Source: a virus
Strand: one strand, 5' to 3'
Virus record (IMG/VR): IMGVR_UViG_3300038441_000795
Location: 1-23,362 of that record
Length of the DNA: 23,362 nt
This document shows, piece after piece, positions 13,764-22,559 of the stretch. The translations under genes and the position numbers were made by a program. The notes under the pieces are model-generated. The model made no database searches. It saw nothing but the letters and a program-made list of their open reading frames with translations, and was not told where the DNA came from. Within the stretch, counting starts at the first letter, position 1. Every line of letters begins with the position of its first letter.

Positions 13764-16574
13764 ATGGCAGTAATCAATCCTATCCAAAGTCAGCGAACGA
13801 TTGATATCGGCGGCATTCCTGACACGCGTGTCGACAACGGCGTCGGGCAGGGCATTGCACAGCTTGGCGGGGCCATCGGCAACGCAGCTGAACAACAGAA
13901 CGCTTTGGCAAACCGCCGCCTTGAAATGCAGCGTCAGGCGGATGAGTTCGCAGCCAATCAGTCATTCCAGCGCTGGCAAGATGATAACACGCTGGAGTTT
14001 GGACAGACACAGCAGAAGATTGATCCATCTGGCAAGGGCTTCACTGATACCGTTTCGAATATGTATACGAAGCGATCAGAGGAATTTCTTAAGACGGTTC
14101 CCGCTGCTTTGCAGCCACGCTTTCAGGAATTGGTGGCGACTGCTCGTAATCAGTGGATTGATAAGGGCGCAGCTACTGAGATCGATCAGCGCAACACTTG
14201 GTATCGTACCGGCATAACAGAACGTCAGCAGACGTTGCAAAATCAGGTCTTCAACGATCCTGCTATGTTTGATGCGGCCAAGCAGGATGCATACCGGACT
14301 ATTGACGCTTCTGGTCTTTCTCCAACTGAGAAAGAAGCGCTCCGTAAGAAAACCGATGAAATGTTTGCCCTGACGATTGGTGAGCGCGAAATCAGAGATG
14401 CGGAAGTTAATCCAAACAGTACAACAGGGGCATCTGCGCGCCTTGGCGTCCCAGCCGTTGGCGGCGATGCAGTGGAAACCGTTGTCAGCAAAATTATAGG
14501 TGTTGAAAGCGGCGGCAAAGCCAACGCGAAGAATCCTAACTCATCAGCCTCCGGTCTAGGACAGTTCCTCGATAGCACGTGGGTAACTATGGTGAGAAAG
14601 TATCGTCCAGACATAGCGGGCGGTCGCAGCAATCAGGATCTCATAGCGCTTAAGACAGACCCGCAGCTTGGTCGCGAAATGACGCGTGCATACACACAGG
14701 AGAATTCTCGCTTCCTTGCGAGCCGAGGTATCCAGCAGACGCCTGGCAACATCTATCTTGCACACTTCCTTGGCCCGGCAGGCGCGGCACAGGTGTTGAA
14801 AGCCAACCCAAATGCACCAATTGAAAGCATTGTTGGCCCGCAAGTTGTTCAGGCTAACGGATTTCTTCGAGGCAAATCGGCGTCTGAAGTTGCCGCATGG
14901 GCCAGTGGAAAGATGGGTAGTGCAAAGGGTGAGGTAGCAAGCGTTCCAACAGACCCTCGTTTTGTTAACCTTTCATTGTCACAGCGCCTTTCACTGTATG
15001 ACCAGATGCAGGCAGCAGCGCAGCGCGGACAGACGGCAATCGAAGCCCAGCAGACAGCGGCCTACAATTCGCAGAAGGGCGCTTTGCAGCTTGGTATTCA
15101 AACAGGCGAAGTTTCCAGTTCCGAGCAAATCCTGTCGAGTGGCATGAATGACAGCGACAAAGCAACGCTTATCTCTGCTCTGCGCTCGCGACAAGGCGAC
15201 CAGATAGCGGTAGGCGAGGCAGTTGCAGCTTTTCAGAATGGCGGTTTGACGGTTGATCCATATTCCAGTGACGGGCGAAAGCGTGTTGACGCGGTTGGCG
15301 ATGTGATTTCGAAGGCCGTACCGGGTGAACAGCAACAGGCAGCGTATGAGGAACTGGTACGCCAGTCCGGTACATTGCCGCAGTCGGTGCTCAACAATAT
15401 CCGCGCAGGTGCGGATAGTCAGGTTGCGGCAGAAGTGCAGGCGGCAATGCAGGCTGCATCACGCTTCGCACAAGTTAATCCGGCTGCACTTGGTCGGCGC
15501 GAAGGTGGCGATGCTATCCAGCGCAAGGTCGATGACTTCGATTATTACGTGAACACGCTTAATCTCGATCCATCGGACGCAGCACGCCGTATTGCTGAGC
15601 AGAATGACCCGAACAAGGTCCGTGACCGTAAGGCGCTTGAGCCAGCCGCGAAAGAGTTCCGCAAGCAACTGGAAGGCTCTGACATCGGTGCAATGTTTGA
15701 TGACAGCTTTATGGGATGGCGATCAAACCCGAATGTCGGCTTCACCGAAGGGCAGGCGGCTGGCATTGCAGCGGATTACCTCGCGATAGCCGAAGAACAG
15801 TTCTATCTCACAAGCGGAAACACCGAACTGGCCAAGTCTCGTGCCGAACAGGAAATGAAGCGACTGTATGGTACGTCAGATATTGGCGGCTCGAAAACGA
15901 TTATGAAATATCCGCCTGAGAAATATTGGCCGGGTATGCCAGGCGAAAGAGATCCATACGCCTACGCGAAAGACCAGCTTATCAGCGATCTTGCAGAGGC
16001 TTTCCCTGACGACCCGCTACTGAATCCTAAGAAGTCAGGTTCAGGTTTCGTAGGCACTGTTAACGGTAGAACTGTCGATATCCGCGATGAAAGAGGCTTG
16101 TCAGACTATCGCAATATGATCCGTGACACAGCTTTGAGCCGCATTGTATTGGTTGCCACTCCTGAGACTGGTGCAGAAGCGAAATCAAACCAGCTTCCCG
16201 GCTATACCGTCCTGTATAAAGACGAGAACGGCAACTTGCAGACGCTTTACGGCAAACAGTGGCGACCAGACCCGCAGGCGGTTGTCGGTGGCGCTCGTCG
16301 TCAGCAACAGGATCGCTTAGGCCGCGCTGAAGTGTATCAGCAGACAGGGCAAGGCCTTGCTGACTTTCTCGCAGGCGGCAAAATCCCTATGGGTGCTGGA
16401 AGTGCATGGGATAATCCGGAAGCACAACAGACTGCACCTATTCCCGCACAGGCACCGTCAGCACCTGTCCCGTCGACGCCAAGCCCAACTGTTCAGGGTA
16501 ACTTGCAGAACCAACGCTCACAGTTGTTCCAGAATGCGCAGCAAAGCGGATTGCTCACGCCGGGGGGTATGTAA
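13764..16574 (+). CDS. Internal virion protein with lytic transglycosylase domain
   Basis: The protein has 936 aa. It carries an SLT-type peptidoglycan transglycosylase domain at residues about 235-385: catalytic Glu248 lies in GVESGGKANAKNP, followed by SASGLGQFLDSTW, then NIYLAHFLGPAGA and EVAAWASGKMG. The rest is long helical, Gln/Ala-rich sequence, and the last about 60 residues are Pro/Gln-rich linker. The domain would open the cell wall during DNA injection. In T7 this activity is at the N-terminus of gp16; here it lies inside the first of the two giant proteins, behind an about 235-residue helical region. The stop overlaps the next ATG by one base (TAATG). Confidence 0.92.
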   Translation: MAVINPIQSQRTIDIGGIPDTRVDNGVGQGIAQLGGAIGNAAEQQNALANRRLEMQRQADEFAANQSFQRWQDDNTLEFGQTQQKIDPSGKGFTDTVSNMYTKRSEEFLKTVPAALQPRFQELVATARNQWIDKGAATEIDQRNTWYRTGITERQQTLQNQVFNDPAMFDAAKQDAYRTIDASGLSPTEKEALRKKTDEMFALTIGEREIRDAEVNPNSTTGASARLGVPAVGGDAVETVVSKIIGVESGGKANAKNPNSSASGLGQFLDSTWVTMVRKYRPDIAGGRSNQDLIALKTDPQLGREMTRAYTQENSRFLASRGIQQTPGNIYLAHFLGPAGAAQVLKANPNAPIESIVGPQVVQANGFLRGKSASEVAAWASGKMGSAKGEVASVPTDPRFVNLSLSQRLSLYDQMQAAAQRGQTAIEAQQTAAYNSQKGALQLGIQTGEVSSSEQILSSGMNDSDKATLISALRSRQGDQIAVGEAVAAFQNGGLTVDPYSSDGRKRVDAVGDVISKAVPGEQQQAAYEELVRQSGTLPQSVLNNIRAGADSQVAAEVQAAMQAASRFAQVNPAALGRREGGDAIQRKVDDFDYYVNTLNLDPSDAARRIAEQNDPNKVRDRKALEPAAKEFRKQLEGSDIGAMFDDSFMGWRSNPNVGFTEGQAAGIAADYLAIAEEQFYLTSGNTELAKSRAEQEMKRLYGTSDIGGSKTIMKYPPEKYWPGMPGERDPYAYAKDQLISDLAEAFPDDPLLNPKKSGSGFVGTVNGRTVDIRDERGLSDYRNMIRDTALSRIVLVATPETGAEAKSNQLPGYTVLYKDENGNLQTLYGKQWRPDPQAVVGGARRQQQDRLGRAEVYQQTGQGLADFLAGGKIPMGAGSAWDNPEAQQTAPIPAQAPSAPVPSTPSPTVQGNLQNQRSQLFQNAQQSGLLTPGGM

Positions 16575-19500
16575 TGCCATTTTATGAACCCACTGTTCGC
16601 GTGAAAGAACTGACGAATATAGCACCCGTCGAGCAGCCAGACGACCCGAGCCTTGGTGAAACTTGGGGTGCGGCATTCCGAACAGAAAACATCGTTGGCT
16701 CATATCTCTCATCGCGTGGCGTTCAAAACCCATATGAAGTTGAACAAGGCTTCAACTCAATCGACTACGTGAAAGATGATCCTGATTTTGCACAACATGT
16801 CGAGCGTTTCGGCGGCGTCTTTAATCGCAAGGCTGCTGACGCACTCAAGGTGCAGATCAAACGCGAGGAAGAAGACCGACGCACGTTGGATGCAGCCGGG
16901 ATTAACGGCACCATTGCATCGCTTGCTGCTGGCGTGTTCGATCTTCCAACCGTTTTCTCTGTAGGTGGCGGCATAGCCGGTGCAGGGCGCACCGTACTCG
17001 GTACGGCTATTCGAGCCAGTGCGGGCGCAGGCATTGACGCGACTGTTTCGGAAACAGGTTTGCAGCTTACGCAGCAGACGAGAACTGGCGAGGAAACAGC
17101 GTTTAACATCGGCGGCTCAATCCTACTGGGTGGCGCACTAGGCACGCTGGCAGGCCGTTATCTGTCGAGTGTTGAGGCTTCGGCACTTACGCGCAAAATC
17201 GAGGAACAGGGCCGTGGATTCGATGAAGCCGACGCGGCAGTATTTGGCACCGGTGGTGGTGCTCAGTCCGCAGGTGCGGCAGCGGTTGCCAAAGGCCCGA
17301 CCCATCTCAAGGATGAAGCTATTATCAATAAGATTTGGGGCGTTCGTTCTCAGGATCCGCTTATTCGCTCACAGCTATCCGATTTTGACGAAACGCGAAA
17401 CACAGTTCGCCAATTGGCAGAAACGCCTCTGGAATATGCCGAAAATGCGCAGGGCGTAGCGACTGAAATCGGCGGATCTGTCGAGACCCGCATGAAGATG
17501 TGGCAGGCTCCGTTAGCTGATAGCTTGCAGCAGATCGATACAGCCTATGCGAAATACTTTCATAGCACGCCAGAGCCGACAGGCTGGCAGCGCCGCCTTG
17601 CACCTATGCGTTCAGAAATGCAGCGCATCACTGGCGGCGACAAGCTCACGTTCAAGCAGTTCAAGGAAGAAGTAGGGCGGGCAGCTTTCAGCGGCGACAC
17701 ACATGCGATTCCAGAAATAGCGGAAGCTGCAAAGGTCTATCGACAGATTGACGATGCCATGAAGCGTGCCGCTATAGAAGCGCGTCTTTTGCCGGAAGAT
17801 ATCGCACTTGAAGGGGATATCTCTCACCTGTTCCGCATGTACAACAAGGACAAGATCGCTGCGTACAGATCGGATTTTGGCCGCATACTAAACGACTATT
17901 TCCTTGTAAAGCGTGATACCGCAGCAAAGATTGGTGACGCTGAGAATGTTGCCCGACAGGCTGACGCGAAAGCAAACGCTGCAGCGCAGAAGGCGGAAGA
18001 ATTTTCGCGCCTTTCCGATCAGGAAGTAAGTGAACTTGTCGAGGAAACGATTGATACGATCCTTGGCAATGTCGATGGTCGTATACCTTATGACAGCATC
18101 GTCTCCGGCCCACGCGGACCTCTGAAAGAGCGTCTTTTGCGTATCGAAAGCAAGAAGATACAGGAATTTCTCAATACAGATATCGAGGAAGTGCTTCACG
18201 CTCAGACGCGCACCATGTCTGCCGATGTGGAGCTTGCCAAGAAATTCGGCTCTGTCGATATGTCTGAGCAGATTGCCAAGATCAACGATGAAGCAAATCG
18301 CAAGATTGCTGCCGTTGATCGCATGACGGATAAGGACGGCAAGCCAGTATCTGCTGAAGCTAAGGCGAAAGAACGTGCTCGGCTTGATCGCTCACGCAAA
18401 AGTGCAGTTCGTGACATTGAGGCAATGCGCGATCGGTTGCGCGGGCAATATTCTTTGCCGTCGAACCCTGATGGCATTGTGTTGCGAGCTGGACGTGTGG
18501 CGCGCAATCTGAATTATCTTCGCCTGCTCGGTGGAATGACGCTTTCTGCTTTCCCCGATATGGCCGGTATCGTTCTCAAGCATGGTTTGACCTCGACATT
18601 CCGCGATGGGTTTGCACCTCTCGTATCGAACATGAAGGCTGTGAAGCTGGCCGGGGCAGAAGTTAAAGCCGCAGGCACCGCGCTTGATATGATCCTCGAC
18701 AGCCGCGCCATGTCTCTTGCTGAGATTGGCGACGACTTTGGACGCGGCAGTAAATTCGAACGGGCTGTTAAATCAGCCAGTACTCGCTTTGGCGTTGTCT
18801 CTTTGATGGCTCCGTGGAACGCTTCAATGAAGCAATTCAGCGGCATGATCGTAATGACCAATCTTTTGCGCGCCGCTGAAAAGGTCGCAAAGGGCAACGC
18901 AAGCCCGAAGGAAATCAGAAAGCTTGCAGCCGCAGGCATCAATGCCGATCTGGCGCAGCGCATCACGTCGCAGTTTTCAAAGCATGGCGATACGCAGAGT
19001 GGCGTTCTTCTGGCAAAGGCTGGTGCATGGGATGACAGGCTCGCGCGTGAGGCTTTCCGATCTGCAGTTGTTCGAGACGTTGACCGCATTATCGTGACGC
19101 CTGGACAGGATAAACCTCTCTGGATGAGCACTGAACTTGGTAAGACTGTGGGCCAGTTCAAGAGCTTCAACGTGTCAGCAATGCAGCGTATCGCGCTATC
19201 CGCCTTGCAGCAGCGAGACGCGGAAACGTTGGCAGGTGTCGTGACTGCTCTATCGCTTGGAGCGATGACGTATGCAGCAAAACAAGCCGTAGCAGGTAAG
19301 GAACTATCCGACGATCCCGCAGTATGGGCGACGAACGCCTTTGACTGGTCTGGTCTTGGCGGCTGGTTCATGGAAGTAAATAACGTGGCGGAAAAGGCAA
19401 CGCGGGGCAGGGTAGGGCTTTCGGCTCTGACAGGCGAGCAAATGAGCCGTTATCAGTCTCGAAACGTGGTCGGCGCGTTCCTCGGCCCAACGCCTGACGC

Positions 19501-19681
19501 GGTGTCCGACATATTCCAGTTCACCGGTTCGATGTTTGCAGGTGATACTACGAAATCAGACTTGAGGAAAATGCGGCAATTGCTGCCTTTCCAAAACCTT
19601 TTCTATGTTCGTGGTCTTCTTAATCAGGTAGAATCCGCAACTGGCGATGCATTGAACCTACCTGAGACAAGGAAGAATTGA
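16574..19681 (+). CDS. Giant internal virion / DNA ejection protein
   Basis: The protein has 1035 aa. The N-terminal about 100 residues are polar. A Gly/Ala-rich hydrophobic zone follows at 109-197 (IASLAAGVF, VGGGIAGAGRTVLGTA, IGGSILLGGALGTLAG), suited to inserting into the inner membrane. A charged coiled-coil-like region lies near 440-500 (ARQADAKANAAAQKAEEF). The C-terminal half has LRLLGGMTLSAFPDM and LMAPWNASMKQFSGM, patterns shared by large ejection proteins of podophages. It probably corresponds in role to T7 gp15/gp16, forming the trans-envelope channel after being ejected. No enzymatic motif is seen. It is translationally coupled to the transglycosylase gene by TAATG. Confidence 0.82.
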   Translation: MPFYEPTVRVKELTNIAPVEQPDDPSLGETWGAAFRTENIVGSYLSSRGVQNPYEVEQGFNSIDYVKDDPDFAQHVERFGGVFNRKAADALKVQIKREEEDRRTLDAAGINGTIASLAAGVFDLPTVFSVGGGIAGAGRTVLGTAIRASAGAGIDATVSETGLQLTQQTRTGEETAFNIGGSILLGGALGTLAGRYLSSVEASALTRKIEEQGRGFDEADAAVFGTGGGAQSAGAAAVAKGPTHLKDEAIINKIWGVRSQDPLIRSQLSDFDETRNTVRQLAETPLEYAENAQGVATEIGGSVETRMKMWQAPLADSLQQIDTAYAKYFHSTPEPTGWQRRLAPMRSEMQRITGGDKLTFKQFKEEVGRAAFSGDTHAIPEIAEAAKVYRQIDDAMKRAAIEARLLPEDIALEGDISHLFRMYNKDKIAAYRSDFGRILNDYFLVKRDTAAKIGDAENVARQADAKANAAAQKAEEFSRLSDQEVSELVEETIDTILGNVDGRIPYDSIVSGPRGPLKERLLRIESKKIQEFLNTDIEEVLHAQTRTMSADVELAKKFGSVDMSEQIAKINDEANRKIAAVDRMTDKDGKPVSAEAKAKERARLDRSRKSAVRDIEAMRDRLRGQYSLPSNPDGIVLRAGRVARNLNYLRLLGGMTLSAFPDMAGIVLKHGLTSTFRDGFAPLVSNMKAVKLAGAEVKAAGTALDMILDSRAMSLAEIGDDFGRGSKFERAVKSASTRFGVVSLMAPWNASMKQFSGMIVMTNLLRAAEKVAKGNASPKEIRKLAAAGINADLAQRITSQFSKHGDTQSGVLLAKAGAWDDRLAREAFRSAVVRDVDRIIVTPGQDKPLWMSTELGKTVGQFKSFNVSAMQRIALSALQQRDAETLAGVVTALSLGAMTYAAKQAVAGKELSDDPAVWATNAFDWSGLGGWFMEVNNVAEKATRGRVGLSALTGEQMSRYQSRNVVGAFLGPTPDAVSDIFQFTGSMFAGDTTKSDLRKMRQLLPFQNLFYVRGLLNQVESATGDALNLPETRKN

Positions 19682-19900
19682 TTGTTTCTCATTCAACTGC
19701 TCGCTGTGCTCGCCTTCTTTCCCATGATTATTGCTGGCCTGATGACGTTCTCAGCCGTGCGCAAGAAAGAATATGACTTCGCAATGAAGTCAGGGGCAGT
19801 TTTTCTCGTCTGCCTGCTAATTGTTGTCATCGCGCCAAAGGGCAAGCCGCACATGTCTGACGGTTGCCGTTCATATGGGCGCTTCGCGTCTGATTGCTAA
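19682..19900 (+). CDS. Two-helix membrane protein, holin-like
   Basis: The protein has 72 aa and starts at TTG 19682, with AAGGAAG upstream and the preceding TGA ending one base earlier. Helix 1 spans residues 2-25 (LIQLLAVLAFFPMIIAGLM) and helix 2 about 37-51 (GAVFLVCLLIVVIA), joined by a charged RKKEYDF loop, with a short polar tail. Size, two helices and late position match class II holins such as T7 gp17.5, which time lysis by permeabilising the inner membrane. No endolysin is adjacent, so the call rests on topology and place. The stop overlaps that of the convergent minus-strand gene. Confidence 0.6.
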   Translation: MFLIQLLAVLAFFPMIIAGLMTFSAVRKKEYDFAMKSGAVFLVCLLIVVIAPKGKPHMSDGCRSYGRFASDC

Positions 19901-20073
19901 AACAGTTTGGCGATCAGCCAGATTACGGTGCCGTAGCCGAACCCACCCAGAAACACCATTAGAACCATTGCTTGGATCGGGTGTCCGCCGAAGACTGGCT
20001 GCTTTTGCCAGCGGATAGCAAATTGGATAATGCCTAGCGCAGCACCAATCAGAAAAGCCGTCACATAACTCAT
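19897..20073 (-). CDS. Minus-strand two-helix membrane protein, 58 aa
   Basis: Read on the minus strand, ATG (complement of 20071-20073) follows AAGGGGGA and opens a 58-aa frame. Helix 1 is YVTAFLIGAALGIIQFAI (3-20) and helix 2 AMVLMVFLGGFGYGTVIWLI (35-54), separated by a basic, Gly/Pro-containing loop (RWQKQPVFGGHP). A strong ribosome site, alternating hydrophobic/polar design and an AT-rich promoter-like stretch upstream argue for a real gene. It runs against the late operon and its stop overlaps the stop of the holin-like gene. It may be a moron expressed in lysogens, for example in envelope modification or superinfection exclusion, or an antagonist of the neighbouring holin-like protein; no family is recognised. 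Confidence 0.65.
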   Translation of the reverse strand: MSYVTAFLIGAALGIIQFAIRWQKQPVFGGHPIQAMVLMVFLGGFGYGTVIWLIAKLF

Positions 20074-20107
20074 GATTCCCCCTTAGTGCCGTCCGGCGCG
20101 AGGAACA

Positions 20108-20135
20108 ATTATCAGAAATATTAGAATTCAAACAA
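20108..20135 (-). promoter_or_regulatory. Likely sigma-70 type promoter for the minus-strand gene
   Basis: Read on the minus strand, TTGTTT (complement of 20130-20135) and GATAAT (complement of 20108-20113) are separated by 16 bases in an AT-rich patch that stands out from the surroundings. The expected start of transcription is about 28 bases before the ATG of the 58-aa gene. Confidence 0.4.
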
Positions 20136-20164
20136 GGCTCCGCATCGCGTGGGGCCTTTTTCTT
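20134..20164 (+). terminator. Terminator before the tail-fibre gene
   Basis: A 10-bp stem joins 20134-20143 and 20149-20158 (AAGGCTCCGC / GTGGGGCCTT, two G-U pairs) with loop ATCGC, then TTTTTCTTT. The tail-fibre ribosome site GGAG begins at 20166. Confidence 0.75.
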
Positions 20165-20175
20165 TGGAGCCTCGC

Positions 20176-22509
20176 ATGACTGTTCCGGTGCCTGACCAGC
20201 TTGAATATATCTCCGACGCCAACGGCGTTACCAAGGATTTCCCATATCCCAAGCGTTTCTTGCAGAAGGATGAGGTAGTCGTTGCGCTTCGCGATGCTGA
20301 TGGTGTTGATACCCCACAAATCCTGAACACACACTACACGATTGCTGGCTCCACGTGGACGAGCGGTGGGACAATTTCATTCTTCACAGCACCGCAGGCT
20401 CCTTACAAAGTCGTGCGCTACCGCATGACGCAAGCCAAACAGACCGTCGATCTCGAAAACACTCAGCGCAATGACGCACCAAGTGTGGAAACGCAGCTTG
20501 ATCGAACGATTATGGCTATCCAAGATACACGACACTCTGTGTCAAAACTTGAATATATGTCAGACAAGATTGATCTCGCACAAGGGTTTGCAGAACAAGC
20601 CGAAAATGCAAGAGATGAAGCGCGTGATGCAGAAGGCGGGGCGGAAGCGGCTAAAGCCGCTGCTGAAAGCGCGGCAGGTGCAAATCTGGCAAGCTCAGAT
20701 AGCGTCAATGCAGCCAAAGCCACAACTTTTCCGTCGTCAGTTAATTACGTCCGGACAGCTGGTGGTAGATCAGCCGGAGATAATGCAGGCGGCCTCTACA
20801 AGCATGAGCCTACGCAGCCTGTGCATTTCCATAAATTTCAATCAGATGACGGGGCTTGGTGGAGTGGTGTTGAAGAAGATGACCGCCTCCGCTCTCTTGC
20901 TGTAGCGATGTTCAATGGCGAAAGCATAACCATCGATTGCTTCGGTGATAGTACGATGGTCGGTGTTGATGTAACCAATCCGCCAACGTATATCGCCGCC
21001 ACACCGGCCCCGGCAAAGCTGCAACTGTTTCTTCGCGACTATTATGCGAACGGCAATATTGTCGTAAACAACCGAGCATACAGCGGTACACGTTCAATCA
21101 ACATGCTTGAAGGTTCTGACGGCAGCGGTCAAACCTTCGAAGCGAGAATTGCCGCCAGCTCCGCAAAGATCGTTTATTGCAATCATGGCATAAACGATTG
21201 CCAAAACACTCCCCCAACGCCGATAGGCGACTACAAGGCTAATCTTTACGAGATAGTCCGCATCATCCGTGCCTACGGCAAAATCCCGGTTTTGGTCACT
21301 CCAAACATGATTTCTCCGGTTGGGCCGCTTGGAACAATCGATAAATCAGAGCGATTGAAGTCGTATGCAGAAGTCGTTCGCGAGGTTTGCCGTACTGCCC
21401 GTGTTGCTATGGTGGATGCTTTTGAACAGGTATCGAGCCTTTTGACGTGCGGGAATTACACAGTTCAACAGATTTTGCCTGATGGCGTTCACCCGACACA
21501 GTTGGGTTATAACTACATCGGTCAGCTGATGGCTGCGCCTTATGTTCACCCTTACCGTGGTGTCTCGACAGAGGGCGAAATGGTGTCCGTCGCATCACCT
21601 TTGGTTATCTGCACACCGGCAAACGCGCCTACGGAATCGAAGAACAGCCGTTCAGGAATGCAGCTTATTTCGACGGTTGATAATGTTCCAAAGAGCATTC
21701 GGGTGCTGATCAAAATTGATCGTCCTGGACTTGATTTGTATGTGGCTTATCCGATTTGGAGTGGCGGTGTCTCATCGGCTGGAATATCGCTCGATCAGAT
21801 TTCCGTCGGTCCGATTTCGCAGTATCACAACGGCAACTACGGTACGCGCTACATTCAAGATCACGAAGTTTGTGTCGCCCGCAACGTCCCTCCCGGTTTG
21901 CATATGGTGACTGTATCGGCAGCAGCACAAGCCGCCAGCATCGGTGTGAACTATTTGCGAGTCAAAAAAGCTGCACCTATAGAAAAGCGCTTTAGTAATG
22001 CATCGCCGTTTCTGCTGACGCGCAAAGGCGCTCTTGATCAAGCCTCTCTCACGGTATCAAACGGCTCAACGAACGGCATTGTTTTAACAGATGCGATTCA
22101 TTTTGATCGAACGTTATCGGGATTCGACTTCTCGTTTACTGCGCAGCTGGCAAAGGGAGAGGCCGTTTGTGTATTCGGGGAATGGGCGGCAGATTCCGCA
22201 AGTGGTATCGCGGTTATGGCTCTGGGTATCGGTGCCGATGAAACGACAGGGTATCCAACCGTCTTCCAGTCAACAGGCGATGGCACGTTCACCAAAACAG
22301 TTTTGAATAGTGCCGATATCACGCTACAGGAACGAGAGTTCCGCATTGTAATGGCGCAAGGCGCTGGATCAGCGCTTACGGTTTTCATTGATGGTGGCGG
22401 CCCTTACGGACCAACAACGATTACTTCACCGTTTATGGGTGGTTTCTTTGGTCTTCGTCGGTCTGGAAACGGAACTATGAATGTCAAGAAAATTCAAATT
22501 TTTAATTAG
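20176..22509 (+). CDS. Tail fibre/spike with SGNH esterase domain
   Basis: The protein has 777 aa from ATG 20176 (GGAG at 20166-20169). Residues 1-115 match the T7 gp17-type N-terminal domain that docks to the nozzle (YISDANGVTKDFPYPKRFL). Residues about 130-180 are an Ala/Glu-rich helix. The SGNH/GDSL hydrolase follows: Ser259 in DCFGDSTMVG, block III GIND (338-341) and DGVHP with Asp436/His439. The last about 320 residues are beta-rich and probably trimerise or bind sugars. SGNH domains on phage fibres remove acetyl groups from capsule or O-antigen. The catalytic set is complete, so it should be active. It is the last forward gene of the window. Confidence 0.92.
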   Translation: MTVPVPDQLEYISDANGVTKDFPYPKRFLQKDEVVVALRDADGVDTPQILNTHYTIAGSTWTSGGTISFFTAPQAPYKVVRYRMTQAKQTVDLENTQRNDAPSVETQLDRTIMAIQDTRHSVSKLEYMSDKIDLAQGFAEQAENARDEARDAEGGAEAAKAAAESAAGANLASSDSVNAAKATTFPSSVNYVRTAGGRSAGDNAGGLYKHEPTQPVHFHKFQSDDGAWWSGVEEDDRLRSLAVAMFNGESITIDCFGDSTMVGVDVTNPPTYIAATPAPAKLQLFLRDYYANGNIVVNNRAYSGTRSINMLEGSDGSGQTFEARIAASSAKIVYCNHGINDCQNTPPTPIGDYKANLYEIVRIIRAYGKIPVLVTPNMISPVGPLGTIDKSERLKSYAEVVREVCRTARVAMVDAFEQVSSLLTCGNYTVQQILPDGVHPTQLGYNYIGQLMAAPYVHPYRGVSTEGEMVSVASPLVICTPANAPTESKNSRSGMQLISTVDNVPKSIRVLIKIDRPGLDLYVAYPIWSGGVSSAGISLDQISVGPISQYHNGNYGTRYIQDHEVCVARNVPPGLHMVTVSAAAQAASIGVNYLRVKKAAPIEKRFSNASPFLLTRKGALDQASLTVSNGSTNGIVLTDAIHFDRTLSGFDFSFTAQLAKGEAVCVFGEWAADSASGIAVMALGIGADETTGYPTVFQSTGDGTFTKTVLNSADITLQEREFRIVMAQGAGSALTVFIDGGGPYGPTTITSPFMGGFFGLRRSGNGTMNVKKIQIFN

Positions 22510-22520
22510 TCACCAACGTG

Positions 22521-22549
22521 AAAAAAGACAGGCGGATTGATCCCGCCTG
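22521..22549 (-). terminator. Terminator of the acetyltransferase gene
   Basis: Read on the minus strand, CAGGCGG (complement of 22543-22549) pairs CCGCCTG (complement of 22529-22535) with a 7-base loop, followed by TCTTTTTT. It serves the minus-strand gene ending at 22560; on the plus strand the stem has no T tract after it. Confidence 0.8.
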
Positions 22550-22559
22550 CCTCAAGAGC

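Noticed and set aside
18514-19371. 285-aa open frame on the minus strand
   Set aside because: It is a mirror of the well-supported 1035-aa gene, with Ser/Arg/Ala-rich shadow composition and no motif.
19871-20131. 86-aa minus-strand frame over the same stretch as the 58-aa gene
   Set aside because: Different frame, no membrane pattern or ribosome site; the 58-aa frame is better supported.
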